A stretch of 64,000 bases of DNA from NCBI GenBank assembly GCA_903904835.1, contig CAIVEI010000169.1, positions 1 through 64,000 of the forward strand, read 5' to 3'. This document shows, piece after piece, positions 38,458 through 47,370 of this stretch (the stretch's first letter is position 1; every line of letters starts with the position of its first letter). The notes beneath the pieces were generated by a model that was given only the letters and a program-made list of their open reading frames with translations, was not told the origin of the DNA and did not search any database. Source of the stretch: an uncultured Schlesneria sp. (GTDB taxonomy: Bacteria; Planctomycetota; Planctomycetia; Planctomycetales; Planctomycetaceae). A program made the position numbers and the translations under genes.

Positions 38458-41133
38458 ATGAAAGACAATGCTGCTACCTCAGGAATCAAGATTGGCACTG
38501 CGGCAACGGCTGTATTCGATGAAGCAGAAGCGAGGTTTCCCGTGCCGACTGATGCCGAAGCATGGCAACGTCTGCGGACGGCAACCAAAGGAAGCGGTCA
38601 GCCATTGCCAACCTGGGCGAAAATGCTCGCTTTCGAATTACCAAAGAGCGCCGCAGCGTTTCTTGAACTTGACCTTGCACAGAGGACAAAAAGCCCGGTT
38701 GCACCAGGTCTGCGGGCGGCCATGCGTTGGGTTTCGGCACACGCCAATCGTTGTGGTTATGCCGAAGCCTACGCCGCAGCCGACGCACGACGTGCAGGAG
38801 TCGACGAGGTTCATATCACTGCACTGGGGCGTGACGGCTACCCGGGATGGTCGAATGATGACCGGGCCGCGCTGGAGTTTGCACGCAAAATGTCGGTCGA
38901 TTCGGATTCGGTTACCGACGACGAGTTCGCTGGTTTGGTCAAGCATTTTGGCCAGAAACAGGCGGCTTCAATGGTTCTGTTATTGGCCTATTCGAATTTT
39001 CAGGATCGATTTCTGCTTTGCTTAAACGCACCGTTAGAACCGGGTGGTCCGCTGCCACCGATCGATGTGGCGTTTGCTCCCGAATCGTACGTGACGAAAA
39101 CAACTCCGCCACCTCCGTTAAAAAAGTCTCCCCTCCCCAAGCCAACCGGCACGGACCTGATTGAGGACGATCCAGAATGGAAATTACTCTCATACGAGAA
39201 ACTCCAGGACCGGCTCGAAGCTCAACGACAAAAGCCGACTCGCTTGCCGATTCCGTCTTGGGACGAGGTGAGTCGAAATCTTCCTGAAGGGTTGATCAAA
39301 AAACCAAGCGACATCATCTGGTATCGAATCGTTTTCGGTTATGCACCAGAGTTGGCGGTTCCATTCGAAGTCTTCATGAGAACCGCTGGTGCTGAGGCGA
39401 GTCCGAAATGGGATCGAATCTTTGGACAAAGCTTGTTCTGGGTCACGACGCGCGCAGTGCAGTGTCCGTATTGTATGGGGCATTGCGAGATGAACTGGGA
39501 AGTGGCAGGCCTGACCAAGTCAGAAATTGCGGAACGAAGCAGCCTGCTTGCGAGTGATGACTGGTCCAGCTTCACCCCCGCCGAGCAGCATGCGTTCGCA
39601 TTCGCTCGCAAGTTGACTCGCACCCCTTGGCAGGTTTCGAACGCAGACGTCGCGGAACTCAACCACGATTTCGGTACGGACAAAGCAATCATCGTCATGC
39701 TCAATGCCTGTCGATACCACTACATGACGCGGATCTCGAATGGGTTCCAGTTGACACTCGAACGAGAAAACGTGTTTTACGACTACTACAACGTCAAAAC
39801 GCCGATCGCAGCGCCGTCGTTAACACCGACCGACACCGCGGTGGCGTTGTTGACTAACGCGGAAACCTGGAAGCGGTTGCCTGAGACCATCTCAGGAGGC
39901 GGCGTAGAACTTCCCAATTGGGTTCGCGCTGTCGCTTCACAGCTACCAAGGACGGCTGCTGCCATGCTGCAGCTCGACTTTGCCCAACGGACTCAAAGCC
40001 CGCTCGACCCAATTTTGCGAGGCAAGATGCGATGGGTCGTCGCTCATGCCAATCGTTGTGCCTATTCGGAAGCATACGCCCTCGCGGATCTCGAACGAGC
40101 AGGGCTCGACGCGGCTTCCCGTCAGAAGCTGGTCGGCGATCCATCCTCGTGGCCAACTGAAGATCGAGATCCGTTAGAATTTGCGAGACTCCTGACGGTC
40201 GCTGCTCCAACGATTCGCGATGAACTCTTTGAGTCATTGAAAAATCGATTCGGCGACAAACGAGTTGCGGCGATGGTCCTGCTGGCGGCGTATGGCAACT
40301 TTCAAGATCGGATTGTCCTGGGATTGAATCTTCCTATCGAAGAGCATGGTCCTCTTGCGCCGCTTCCCGTGACGTTCGTTGAATCGGCATTTCAAATCGC
40401 GTCAATAATGCCAGCGCAGACCAATACCACGGCCCTTGTCGAATCGGGCAAGAAGGTCGTTGATGACGATCAGGAATGGTCCCGACTCACTTATGACGAA
40501 CTCCAATCGCGCCTGGAAAAACAGCGCCACCGGAAACCACGGCTTCCGATACCTGTCTGGGACGATGTGAAGAAAAATCTTCCTGCAGCAATGGCCGCCC
40601 GGCCCACTCGCATCGTCTGGAACCTGGTTTGTTCGGGATATGTCCCGGAACTTGCCGTCCCCTGGGGTATTTCTACGAGGACAATGTGGGCTGAAACAAA
40701 GCCCGATCGAATCTTCGAAGAAAGTCTGTTCTGGATTCAGACGCGCAGCATCGAATGTAATTACTGTATGGGGCATTGCGAGATGCTGCTGGAAGTCGCA
40801 GGACTCAACAAGAATGCCGTGGCAGACCGGACCCGACGACTGGCCAGTTCCGACTGGTCCTCGTTTCCACCGGATGAGCAACGTGCTTACGCTTATGCTC
40901 GAAAGTTGAGTAAGACACCGTGGGAACTGACTTCTGCTGATTACCATACGCTTGAAAAGGATCTTGGTCCTGACAAAGCCATGGCCACATTCTGGTGGCT
41001 CTGTCGAGGCCTCTATATGACTCGCATCTCTGACGGATTTCAGTTGCCTCTGGAAACAGAAAACGTCTTTCAAAGTCCTCCGACACCCGCCGCAAACGGG
41101 GAAGCTTCCGCAGCGGAAACGAAGTCGAAATAG
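38458..41133 (+). CDS. Four-domain AhpD/CMD-like protein with internal duplication
   Basis: 891 residues from the ATG at 38458 (GGAG twelve bases upstream); no signal peptide is seen. The chain is a duplicated pair of AhpD-like domains. Domains 2 and 4 carry the full motif: CPYCMGHCEM (C336) and CNYCMGHCEM (C767). Domains 1 and 3 keep a single cysteine in AHANRCGYAEAY and AHANRCAYSEAY. The halves are about 430 residues each and align throughout (LPKSAAAFLELDLAQRT and LPRTAAAMLQLDFAQRT). Each half also repeats a linker ending LPIPxWDxVxxNLP. Possibly the cytoplasmic partner of the secreted paralogues, unless the upstream frame from 38380 provides an unrecognised export signal. Confidence 0.85.
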   Translation: MKDNAATSGIKIGTAATAVFDEAEARFPVPTDAEAWQRLRTATKGSGQPLPTWAKMLAFELPKSAAAFLELDLAQRTKSPVAPGLRAAMRWVSAHANRCGYAEAYAAADARRAGVDEVHITALGRDGYPGWSNDDRAALEFARKMSVDSDSVTDDEFAGLVKHFGQKQAASMVLLLAYSNFQDRFLLCLNAPLEPGGPLPPIDVAFAPESYVTKTTPPPPLKKSPLPKPTGTDLIEDDPEWKLLSYEKLQDRLEAQRQKPTRLPIPSWDEVSRNLPEGLIKKPSDIIWYRIVFGYAPELAVPFEVFMRTAGAEASPKWDRIFGQSLFWVTTRAVQCPYCMGHCEMNWEVAGLTKSEIAERSSLLASDDWSSFTPAEQHAFAFARKLTRTPWQVSNADVAELNHDFGTDKAIIVMLNACRYHYMTRISNGFQLTLERENVFYDYYNVKTPIAAPSLTPTDTAVALLTNAETWKRLPETISGGGVELPNWVRAVASQLPRTAAAMLQLDFAQRTQSPLDPILRGKMRWVVAHANRCAYSEAYALADLERAGLDAASRQKLVGDPSSWPTEDRDPLEFARLLTVAAPTIRDELFESLKNRFGDKRVAAMVLLAAYGNFQDRIVLGLNLPIEEHGPLAPLPVTFVESAFQIASIMPAQTNTTALVESGKKVVDDDQEWSRLTYDELQSRLEKQRHRKPRLPIPVWDDVKKNLPAAMAARPTRIVWNLVCSGYVPELAVPWGISTRTMWAETKPDRIFEESLFWIQTRSIECNYCMGHCEMLLEVAGLNKNAVADRTRRLASSDWSSFPPDEQRAYAYARKLSKTPWELTSADYHTLEKDLGPDKAMATFWWLCRGLYMTRISDGFQLPLETENVFQSPPTPAANGEASAAETKSK

Positions 41134-41224
41134 ATAACGAGGCTTTATCTCATACTGTTCCCTGAATCCGGAACTGCGGGTATCAGGGATACTGGTTCTA
41201 GTTCAATTCTCAAGGAACTCTCAA

Positions 41225-42676
41225 ATGAAACAACCACTCCCACTGTTCTCGATCGGCCTCTTTTTAGCGTCAGCAGGCATTGCGCTGGGTATTGATTCCA
41301 AATCCACGCCGAGGCCGGTACCTCTGACTCGGCCGGAAATGAAAGAGTATTTAGAGGACATGAAGGTTCGTAAACCTCGCATACCTCTTCCCGAGTTAAC
41401 AGCAGAAGACAAAGAGAAACTTGGTGAACGGGGATCGGGCTACGAGGCCCGCCTGCGATATCATTATCTTCCCGCAGGTGAAGCGCGGGCAGGGGGTGGA
41501 GCGACGCCGGGAACCGCTCGGGCAGGGGGTGGTGGAGGTGGCTTTGGCGGAGGTCGTGATAACGATCCTGATATGACATTGAGCTACAAATTCAAAGTCG
41601 AATTATTCTGGATCGTCTCCCGAACCAATAACTGTCAGTACTGCCTGGGACATCAGGAATCCAAACTGCTTGCTGCTGGAATGGTCGAAGATGAAATTGC
41701 CGCGCTGGACAGCGATTGGTCCGCATTTCCTCAAGCAGAACAAGCCGCGTTTGCCTTCGCCAGAAAATTCACGTTTGAACCGCATCAATTATGTGATGCC
41801 GACATTGATCAACTTCGCAAAGACTACACCGATCTGCAGATCCTTGAGATGATCCTGTCAATGGCCGGGAACAACTCGATCAATCGTTGGAAAGAGGGAG
41901 CGGGGATCCCCCAGTCGCAAAACGGTGGCGGGTTTGGTCGACGACCTGAGGTCGGACAAACCGCGACGTCTCAACCTGCTTCAACGCCACAAGTGCCCGA
42001 ATCCTACCTGACACCGACTGCCGACCGATTTCAAACCCGAGTGACACGCGTTGCACCATTGGCCATCGATCAAAAGTCCGGCGAGCCGACTCGGCGAACG
42101 GTCTTTCAGCGTCCGGCGCTGGAATCCCGCGAAGAAGTCAAACGGACACTTCTTGCAGCACATCAGCGAACGCCCCGACTGCCGCTAGTCGATGAAACAA
42201 AGGCTCGCGAAGTCTTGCCGGACAACTGGCCTCAGGGATCGCTGCCTCAATGGGTGCGATTGCTTGCCAATTTCCCGAGTAGTGCCAAGGCTCGCATCTC
42301 CAGCATTCGTTCTGCCGAAGAACGAGGTGATCTTTCCCGGCTGCTGAAAGCCCAGGTCAGTTGGATCATCGCTCGTCAGGACCGCGCATGGTACGCCGCA
42401 GGTCGTGCACAACAGCGATTGCGAGAACTTGGTCAATCAGACGATCAGATTTATCAATTGGACGGTGATTGGAAAGAGTTCACAGCGACAGAACGCTCAT
42501 TGTTCACCGTCGCGCAACGACTTGCGGCCACTCCCGTGATCCTGACGGATGACGACGTGGACGACGCGGTCAAGCTCGCCGGTCCTCGGGACGTCGTCCA
42601 GTTGATCAGCTATATCACAAACTGCGCTTCCTTCGATCGAATCACGGAAGCAACCGGTCTGGCCTTGGAAAATTGA
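41225..42676 (+). CDS. Secreted two-domain AhpD/CMD-like protein (B)
   Basis: 483 residues; the ATG at 41225 follows AAGGAAC. Signal peptide LPLFSIGLFLASAGIALG. A glycine-rich insert (about 87-113) is absent from paralogue A. Domain 1 has C137, C140 and H143 in NNCQYCLGHQESKL after FKVELFWIVSR; domain 2 has DRAWYAAGRAQQRL with both cysteines and the histidine replaced. Same active-then-degenerate order as paralogue A. Last gene of the run; the next gene is convergent. Confidence 0.85.
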   Translation: MKQPLPLFSIGLFLASAGIALGIDSKSTPRPVPLTRPEMKEYLEDMKVRKPRIPLPELTAEDKEKLGERGSGYEARLRYHYLPAGEARAGGGATPGTARAGGGGGGFGGGRDNDPDMTLSYKFKVELFWIVSRTNNCQYCLGHQESKLLAAGMVEDEIAALDSDWSAFPQAEQAAFAFARKFTFEPHQLCDADIDQLRKDYTDLQILEMILSMAGNNSINRWKEGAGIPQSQNGGGFGRRPEVGQTATSQPASTPQVPESYLTPTADRFQTRVTRVAPLAIDQKSGEPTRRTVFQRPALESREEVKRTLLAAHQRTPRLPLVDETKAREVLPDNWPQGSLPQWVRLLANFPSSAKARISSIRSAEERGDLSRLLKAQVSWIIARQDRAWYAAGRAQQRLRELGQSDDQIYQLDGDWKEFTATERSLFTVAQRLAATPVILTDDDVDDAVKLAGPRDVVQLISYITNCASFDRITEATGLALEN

Positions 42677-42791
42677 AGGCTTGTTCAAGTCTGAAGCCAT
42701 CATTGGGCGATGCCGGATTGTTTGCTCGGCAGCGAATGCGTTCGCAAAACACCGACGCCTTCGCATGCCGAAGCAAATAACCTGGCATTTA

Positions 42792-44078
42792 TCAATGGGC
42801 GGCATCGAGAATCAGCACTGCATCGCACCAGTCGGCGTAGTCTGACACGTCTGCCAGTTCACCAAAATCGACCAGCAACGTCAGACGCTTACCACCGCTT
42901 AGATCAATCTTCCCGATGGTCGTTGCCGGAGATTGACCGGTTAATTCTGGACTGGTCCAGATTCGCCGACCGTCAAGTTCGACCGCGAAGATGACGCTTC
43001 CCGCTCCTTTAGCAACGTCATCAATACCAACCGTTGCCTGGAACTCGCGCTCGATTCCTCGCAATTCATATGTCACGGCCATTCGACTATGCATGCCGAG
43101 ACCGGTGACGAATTCGGTTGCTCGCAACGTCAAAGGGCCGTGTTGCACGTTGGCGTTTCGTACGAGGGGCCATTTGGCCGAAAAATAGGGAGTGTATTCG
43201 ACTTTGGCTGGTTCGTAATCGGTGAGCGGAATCAATCGCTCACCGAACAGGTGGCAAGACACGACGGCAGTGACTGGCAAGGCCACGTTCCCTAAACCGG
43301 ATGACTTGAACTTCAAAACATCCGTATCCGCATTCGATTCGATTTGACTTGCCGTCACACGACTGCCATCGGTCAATGATAAGACTGCACGGTTGGCCGT
43401 CGGACGCTTGACCGTGATCAGTTCGGGATTAAGCCGAATCGCGCGAACCCGGCTACGATCGACCTTAAGAGGCTTGCCGCCAACTTTGAGCTCGACGAAT
43501 GCTGCATCAAGTCGGTCAACTTCCCCCAATAGCCGATCACCATTTTTGAGCATGACCAGATCGCTTCCTGCGGGTAGCGTCTCGAAATCCTTAATCAACC
43601 GTAGCCGATCGGTCATCGTTGCCGGCCAGTCAAGAATCATCGCCACAACTTCTTCCAGCGGGATTTTGGTAATCGCCGCCTCCCCCAGAACAGGCCATGA
43701 AACAGATAAAAGGTCGTTTCCAACGCCAACCGAACGAGCGTTAATTCGATCGCCATTGGACAACCAGACGGTCGGTTCGCCCTTAATTGGCTTCGAAGTT
43801 TCATGCTCAAATGTGATCAAACGCAAGTCGGCTTGACGAAATTTGAGTTCGGCAGTCGACATGATGACCAACTGTTCCTCCGCCCACTCGCGAAGTTTGC
43901 CCGTGTTTTTTGTTCCTGAGATGTCAGTCAAGGTCACGGTTTCAGATGCGTTGACGTTCGAAGCCAATCCCGCTGACAACGATAACAGGATCAGAAACGA
44001 ACGCAGTGATGGTACTCCAAGGCGTGCCGAGCGGCGTAAGCGCACGGATTCCTGGTCTGCCGGGCACGAAATCGACAT
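42792..44078 (-). CDS. Secreted protein with C-terminal NPCBM-like domain
   Basis: 428 residues. Signal peptide SLRSFLILLSLSAGLASNVNA. The middle is repeats of short beta units (LSNGDRINARSVGVGNDLLSV, then LKNGDRLLGEVDRLDAAFVE). The C-terminal 130 residues match the NPCBM carbohydrate-binding-like fold: LTLRATEFVTGLGMHSRMAV, FQATVGIDDVAKGAGSVIFA, LDGRRIWTS and AVLILDAA. Such modules are frequent in planctomycete surface proteins. It begins four bases after the stop of the cyclase-fold gene, so the two are co-transcribed. Confidence 0.85.
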   Translation of the reverse strand: MSISCPADQESVRLRRSARLGVPSLRSFLILLSLSAGLASNVNASETVTLTDISGTKNTGKLREWAEEQLVIMSTAELKFRQADLRLITFEHETSKPIKGEPTVWLSNGDRINARSVGVGNDLLSVSWPVLGEAAITKIPLEEVVAMILDWPATMTDRLRLIKDFETLPAGSDLVMLKNGDRLLGEVDRLDAAFVELKVGGKPLKVDRSRVRAIRLNPELITVKRPTANRAVLSLTDGSRVTASQIESNADTDVLKFKSSGLGNVALPVTAVVSCHLFGERLIPLTDYEPAKVEYTPYFSAKWPLVRNANVQHGPLTLRATEFVTGLGMHSRMAVTYELRGIEREFQATVGIDDVAKGAGSVIFAVELDGRRIWTSPELTGQSPATTIGKIDLSGGKRLTLLVDFGELADVSDYADWCDAVLILDAAH

Positions 44079-44082
44079 TGAG

Positions 44083-45189
44083 TTATCTCTGAAAAATCGG
44101 CAAAAGGTTGTTCGGCATTTGAAGGATTAAACACGACATCGCAGTACCATAAACGTCGTTGATTGAATCATTCCACCCGCCATCGGGCGATTGGCGAACA
44201 ATCAATTCATCACGGATCGCCGGATACCATTGTCGCCAATGGTCATCACCCGCGTGCCACATCGCCTGGACTGCATAGTATTGCCCGTAGAAATAATGCG
44301 GGTCGTGATGAAGGAGATCGCCTCGTGGCGGAGTTCTCAGCAAAAAAGCGAGTCCACGTTCCAGATCGCGTCCGTCGGTGACACCTGCGTTGTAAAGAAC
44401 GACAACGCCTGCCGCCGATCGCGGAAAGTCGCTGATGGGCCGATCGCCCAGCCGGTAACGAAAACCTCCGTCGCCGTTCTGGCACTTCCGAACATACTCG
44501 ACGCAATTATCGACGGTGGTCTTCGGAACGGCGATGCCGCAGTTTCGTGCCGCTCGCAAGGCCATCATCTGGCAAACTGTCACCGAAACGTCAGCGTCTC
44601 GACCATCCGGCTTATAGCGCCAGCCACCCTCTTTATTCTGAGAATTGATGATCAATTGGGTTGCCGATTTCAGTGCCTCGCGTATTTCGTGTTTCGGACT
44701 CATTCCATAGACTTCGGCCAGGAATAAGGTGGCGAATCCGTGGCCGTACATCGGTCCATGCTCGGGGCTGTCGTCACGTTTGATGAACCCTGACGGACTC
44801 ACGCACGTCAATATGTAATCGACTGACTTATCAACGTTCTTACCATACGGACCTCGACCAGGAACATTTCCCGACGAAAGGAATGCCATCCCGGACAGGG
44901 CGGTGACGGCGACGTTCCGTTTGTAGTTATTGGCGGTGTACCATCCATCGTCGTGTTGGCGTCTTTGCAGGAATACCAGGCCTCGATCGATCGCCTTTTG
45001 TGTTTCGGCAGTGACAAACTCGCCACTCCGTGATTCAAACGAACGAGCATTCTGTTGTTTCTGTGTTTGACCTAACACGACGGCCGTGTTCGAACACGCG
45101 ATCAACAGAAACATCAGGGTTGCAAACGCGACTCGCCGGCCTGAGAACTCAGGGTTGCCAGGCTGGTGCCGCCGCGATTGGAGCCGCAC
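44083..45189 (-). CDS. Secreted terpene-cyclase/prenyltransferase-fold protein
   Basis: About 368 residues if the GTG at 45189 is used; this gives an RR-containing signal peptide ending VAFATLMFLLIACSNTAVVLG. The ATG at 45114 would leave the signal without a basic start. Repeated QW-type motifs of the squalene-cyclase toroid are present: VFLQRRQHDDGWY, INSQNKEGGWRY, RKCQNGDGGFRY and VRQSPDGGWND. The acidic DxDD motif of true squalene/hopene cyclases is not seen, so it may bind lipid or act otherwise. With the GTG start it overlaps the upstream lipoprotein gene by 41 bases. Confidence 0.8.
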   Translation of the reverse strand: MRLQSRRHQPGNPEFSGRRVAFATLMFLLIACSNTAVVLGQTQKQQNARSFESRSGEFVTAETQKAIDRGLVFLQRRQHDDGWYTANNYKRNVAVTALSGMAFLSSGNVPGRGPYGKNVDKSVDYILTCVSPSGFIKRDDSPEHGPMYGHGFATLFLAEVYGMSPKHEIREALKSATQLIINSQNKEGGWRYKPDGRDADVSVTVCQMMALRAARNCGIAVPKTTVDNCVEYVRKCQNGDGGFRYRLGDRPISDFPRSAAGVVVLYNAGVTDGRDLERGLAFLLRTPPRGDLLHHDPHYFYGQYYAVQAMWHAGDDHWRQWYPAIRDELIVRQSPDGGWNDSINDVYGTAMSCLILQMPNNLLPIFQR

Positions 45190-45529
45190 CTTGGGGCGTT
45201 CGCCACAGCGGTTGAACCGGATACTGAGCCGATCCAATGGTCTGGTTATTCCATAACGCATAACGTTGTTGAGGGAAACCATACGCCGCCTTGAGGTATC
45301 GCAGGTCAAAATCTTTTCGAGCGTCCGTCCGTGGCACGATGAAAGCCCGCGGACGTGTAAATGTGTTCGGACCGGCCCGTTCATCCGGAAACGGATCATG
45401 TATGTTATACGATTGAGCCTCGGTTTGAGCAGGACGAGGCGCACATTTCAGGAACTGAGTCTCTTGCGTGCCACGACATCCCGCCAAAATAAGCAGTAGT
45501 AGAAGCAGTAATCGTGTCGAGCGTTCCAT
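45149..45529 (-). CDS. Small lipoprotein, first gene of the cyclase run
   Basis: 126 residues from the ATG at 45529. Signal peptide STRLLLLLLLILAGC with lipobox LAGC. The mature part is short, proline-rich and without a known domain (CAPRPAQTEAQ, then LKAAYGFPQQRYALWNN). Its 3' end overlaps the start of the cyclase-fold gene, suggesting coupling. Upstream lies a 65-bp tandem repeat. Confidence 0.75.
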   Translation of the reverse strand: MERSTRLLLLLLLILAGCRGTQETQFLKCAPRPAQTEAQSYNIHDPFPDERAGPNTFTRPRAFIVPRTDARKDFDLRYLKAAYGFPQQRYALWNNQTIGSAQYPVQPLWRTPQGAAPIAAAPAWQP

Positions 45530-45638
45530 CGCGCGGCCCAAATCCGTCGATTCTCATTCACCGAAACCCGCCGATCCATCGGCAGTCTTCGCCGAAACTC
45601 ATTATAGGCAAGAATGCTTTTCAACGCATAGGCCAACC

Positions 45639-45768
45639 GGCGCAGCCGGATGATGCGCGTCGGACGACGGGAATAGAATAGGATGATCGTTCGCGCGTTG
45701 ACTGGCGCAGCCAAAGAGTGCGCGTCAGTTGATGGGGTTAGAAGAGGATGACTGTTCCCCCGTTGACC
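45639..45768. repeat. Two imperfect 65-bp tandem repeats
   Basis: Units 45639-45703 and 45704-45768. Both begin GGCGCAGCC, contain TGCGCGTC and GAGGATGA/TAGGATGA, and end CGTTGAC. They lie just upstream of the lipoprotein/cyclase/NPCBM genes and could carry repeated regulator sites. Confidence 0.65.
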
Positions 45769-45860
45769 AGATTGGTGGTGCTGGACCGATGAAACGAGCT
45801 GAAGATGGGATGTTTGCTTTGCTTGGGATGACGTGCTGTTGAAAAAGTGATTCGCGAAAA

Positions 45861-45962
45861 GGGTGCCACGGTTTTACCGTCTTCGGTTAAGCCGTGCTCT
45901 TCGGGCACAGTATCGAAGCGTGAAGACACGGCCTTGTCGAAGACTCCAAAACCGTGCCACCC
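45861..45962. repeat. Inverted repeat with 15-bp perfect arms
   Basis: GGGTGCCACGGTTTT at 45861-45875 and AAAACCGTGCCACCC at 45948-45962, with about 72 bases between that contain a further CCGTGCTCTTCGG / ACGGCC structure. Typical of dispersed non-coding planctomycete elements; no gene inside. Confidence 0.8.
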
Positions 45963-46191
45963 CGTGTTTCGGCCCTTTCCGTTCTAAGCAGGGTGCGGTC
46001 GAGTCTGCGAGGCTCACCATTCCCTCAAGATTTTATTAGGCGTGGTAGACTCGACCACAAATACTTTGAATCAACGAGGGGTTTGATTCTTTCCTGAAAT
46101 TCCCAAACTCACACGCGGTTCGACGAAACGATGGATAAGATGTCGACACGATGTATCAGAACCTGATCCCGGGAAAGAATACTCAAAAAAC

Positions 46192-47097
46192 ATGCCCGAT
46201 TCGTCGCCACTCAACACGATTCAACGCTGGTTACAGGCGGTCATAACGCACCCGGAGGGGGTCCGTGCGGGTGTCGATTCACCCACCGCCAGAGATCTGG
46301 TCCAGGTCACTCAAGCTGATGTCGAGCGAATCATCCTCCCATCCCGCGAAATGACCAGCCTCGACCGATTGCAGATTTATGGTCGAGCGTACTTCGGGAG
46401 ATTGCTCGAATGCCTGGCGGCTCAATTTCCTGCCGTGCAACACGTCGTTGGCGAAGACGCATTCAACGGACTCGCGTTCGGTTATCTGGTCGATCATCCG
46501 TCAAAATCATACTCCCTTTCCACGCTTGGCAATTCTTTTGACCAGTATCTGACTGTGACAAGACCCCCGCGATCTGACGAAGCTGATTCTGATCAGCCAG
46601 ATTTTGCCGACTTTCTGATCGAACTGGCTCGGTTGGAACGGGTCTATGCTGAAGTCTTCGACGGACCAGGACCAGAGCGTTTACCCACACTGAATGTCAG
46701 TGAATTAGCTGGACTGTCACCCCAGCAGTTTGCCAACTCACGCATGGGATTTCATTCGTGTGTCAGACTGCTGGAACTTCGATTTCCGGTCCACGAATAT
46801 GCGACGTCTATCCGTCGCGGGTTAGAGCCAACCCCTCCCGTCTCACGTCCGATTTACCTGGTGGTCACTCGCCGAGACTACATCGTCCGTCGGTTCGAAG
46901 TCACCAAACCACAGTTTCGGCTGCTGACATCGCTGATGAATAGCGAAACCGTCGGCGCAGCACTGATACAAGTGCTCACTGAACCGACGGCCGACGTAGC
47001 AACGTTGCAGACGGACCTGCAATCATGGTTTCGCGACTGGTCAGCGGCACCGTTGTTCGCTGAGTTGATTCACGACTTTCCAGATATGACGAAGTAG
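46192..47097 (+). CDS. DUF2063 (HvfC/BufC-type) protein
   Basis: 301 residues. The N-terminal domain matches the DUF2063 DNA-binding-like family: IQRWLQAVITHPEGV, then RLQIYGRAYFGRLLECLAAQFPAVQHVVG and LSTLGNSFDQYL. These proteins are the usual partners of DUF692 enzymes (MbnB/BufB) in making copper-binding or other oxazolone/thioamide peptides, where they help bind the precursor. A DUF692 gene is in this window but 14.7 kb away (61775-62704). No short Cys-rich precursor peptide gene was recognised near either. Confidence 0.85.
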   Translation: MPDSSPLNTIQRWLQAVITHPEGVRAGVDSPTARDLVQVTQADVERIILPSREMTSLDRLQIYGRAYFGRLLECLAAQFPAVQHVVGEDAFNGLAFGYLVDHPSKSYSLSTLGNSFDQYLTVTRPPRSDEADSDQPDFADFLIELARLERVYAEVFDGPGPERLPTLNVSELAGLSPQQFANSRMGFHSCVRLLELRFPVHEYATSIRRGLEPTPPVSRPIYLVVTRRDYIVRRFEVTKPQFRLLTSLMNSETVGAALIQVLTEPTADVATLQTDLQSWFRDWSAAPLFAELIHDFPDMTK

Positions 47098-47144
47098 CGG
47101 CTTTTTAATCGTCGCCGGGGACGAAGCAAAACTTCGAAGATTTG

Positions 47145-47170
47145 CGTTCCCAAGCATGAGCTTGGGAACG
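47145..47170. repeat. Stem-loop repeat CGTTCCCAAGC / GCTTGGGAACG
   Basis: Perfect 11-bp stem with an ATGA loop, 48 bases after the DUF2063 stop. This is a common dispersed palindrome in planctomycetes and may also act as a transcription end. The flank ACGAAGCAAAACTTCG is a second small hairpin. Confidence 0.75.
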
Positions 47171-47370
47171 AGGAACGCTGCCTTCAGACCGCAACTACAG
47201 TCCCATAAGTCCGATCCGTCGCATCTGTCCCATTTTCTTCAACGAGTTTCAGCGCCCTGCGCTTCACGACGCAATTGCAACCGCTTATCGGATCGGTCAT
47301 GATAAAACTTCTCGACCGGGCTGATTTCATGATTGGCCTGATACCCCGCCGATTGTCAGGAGTCCTACCA

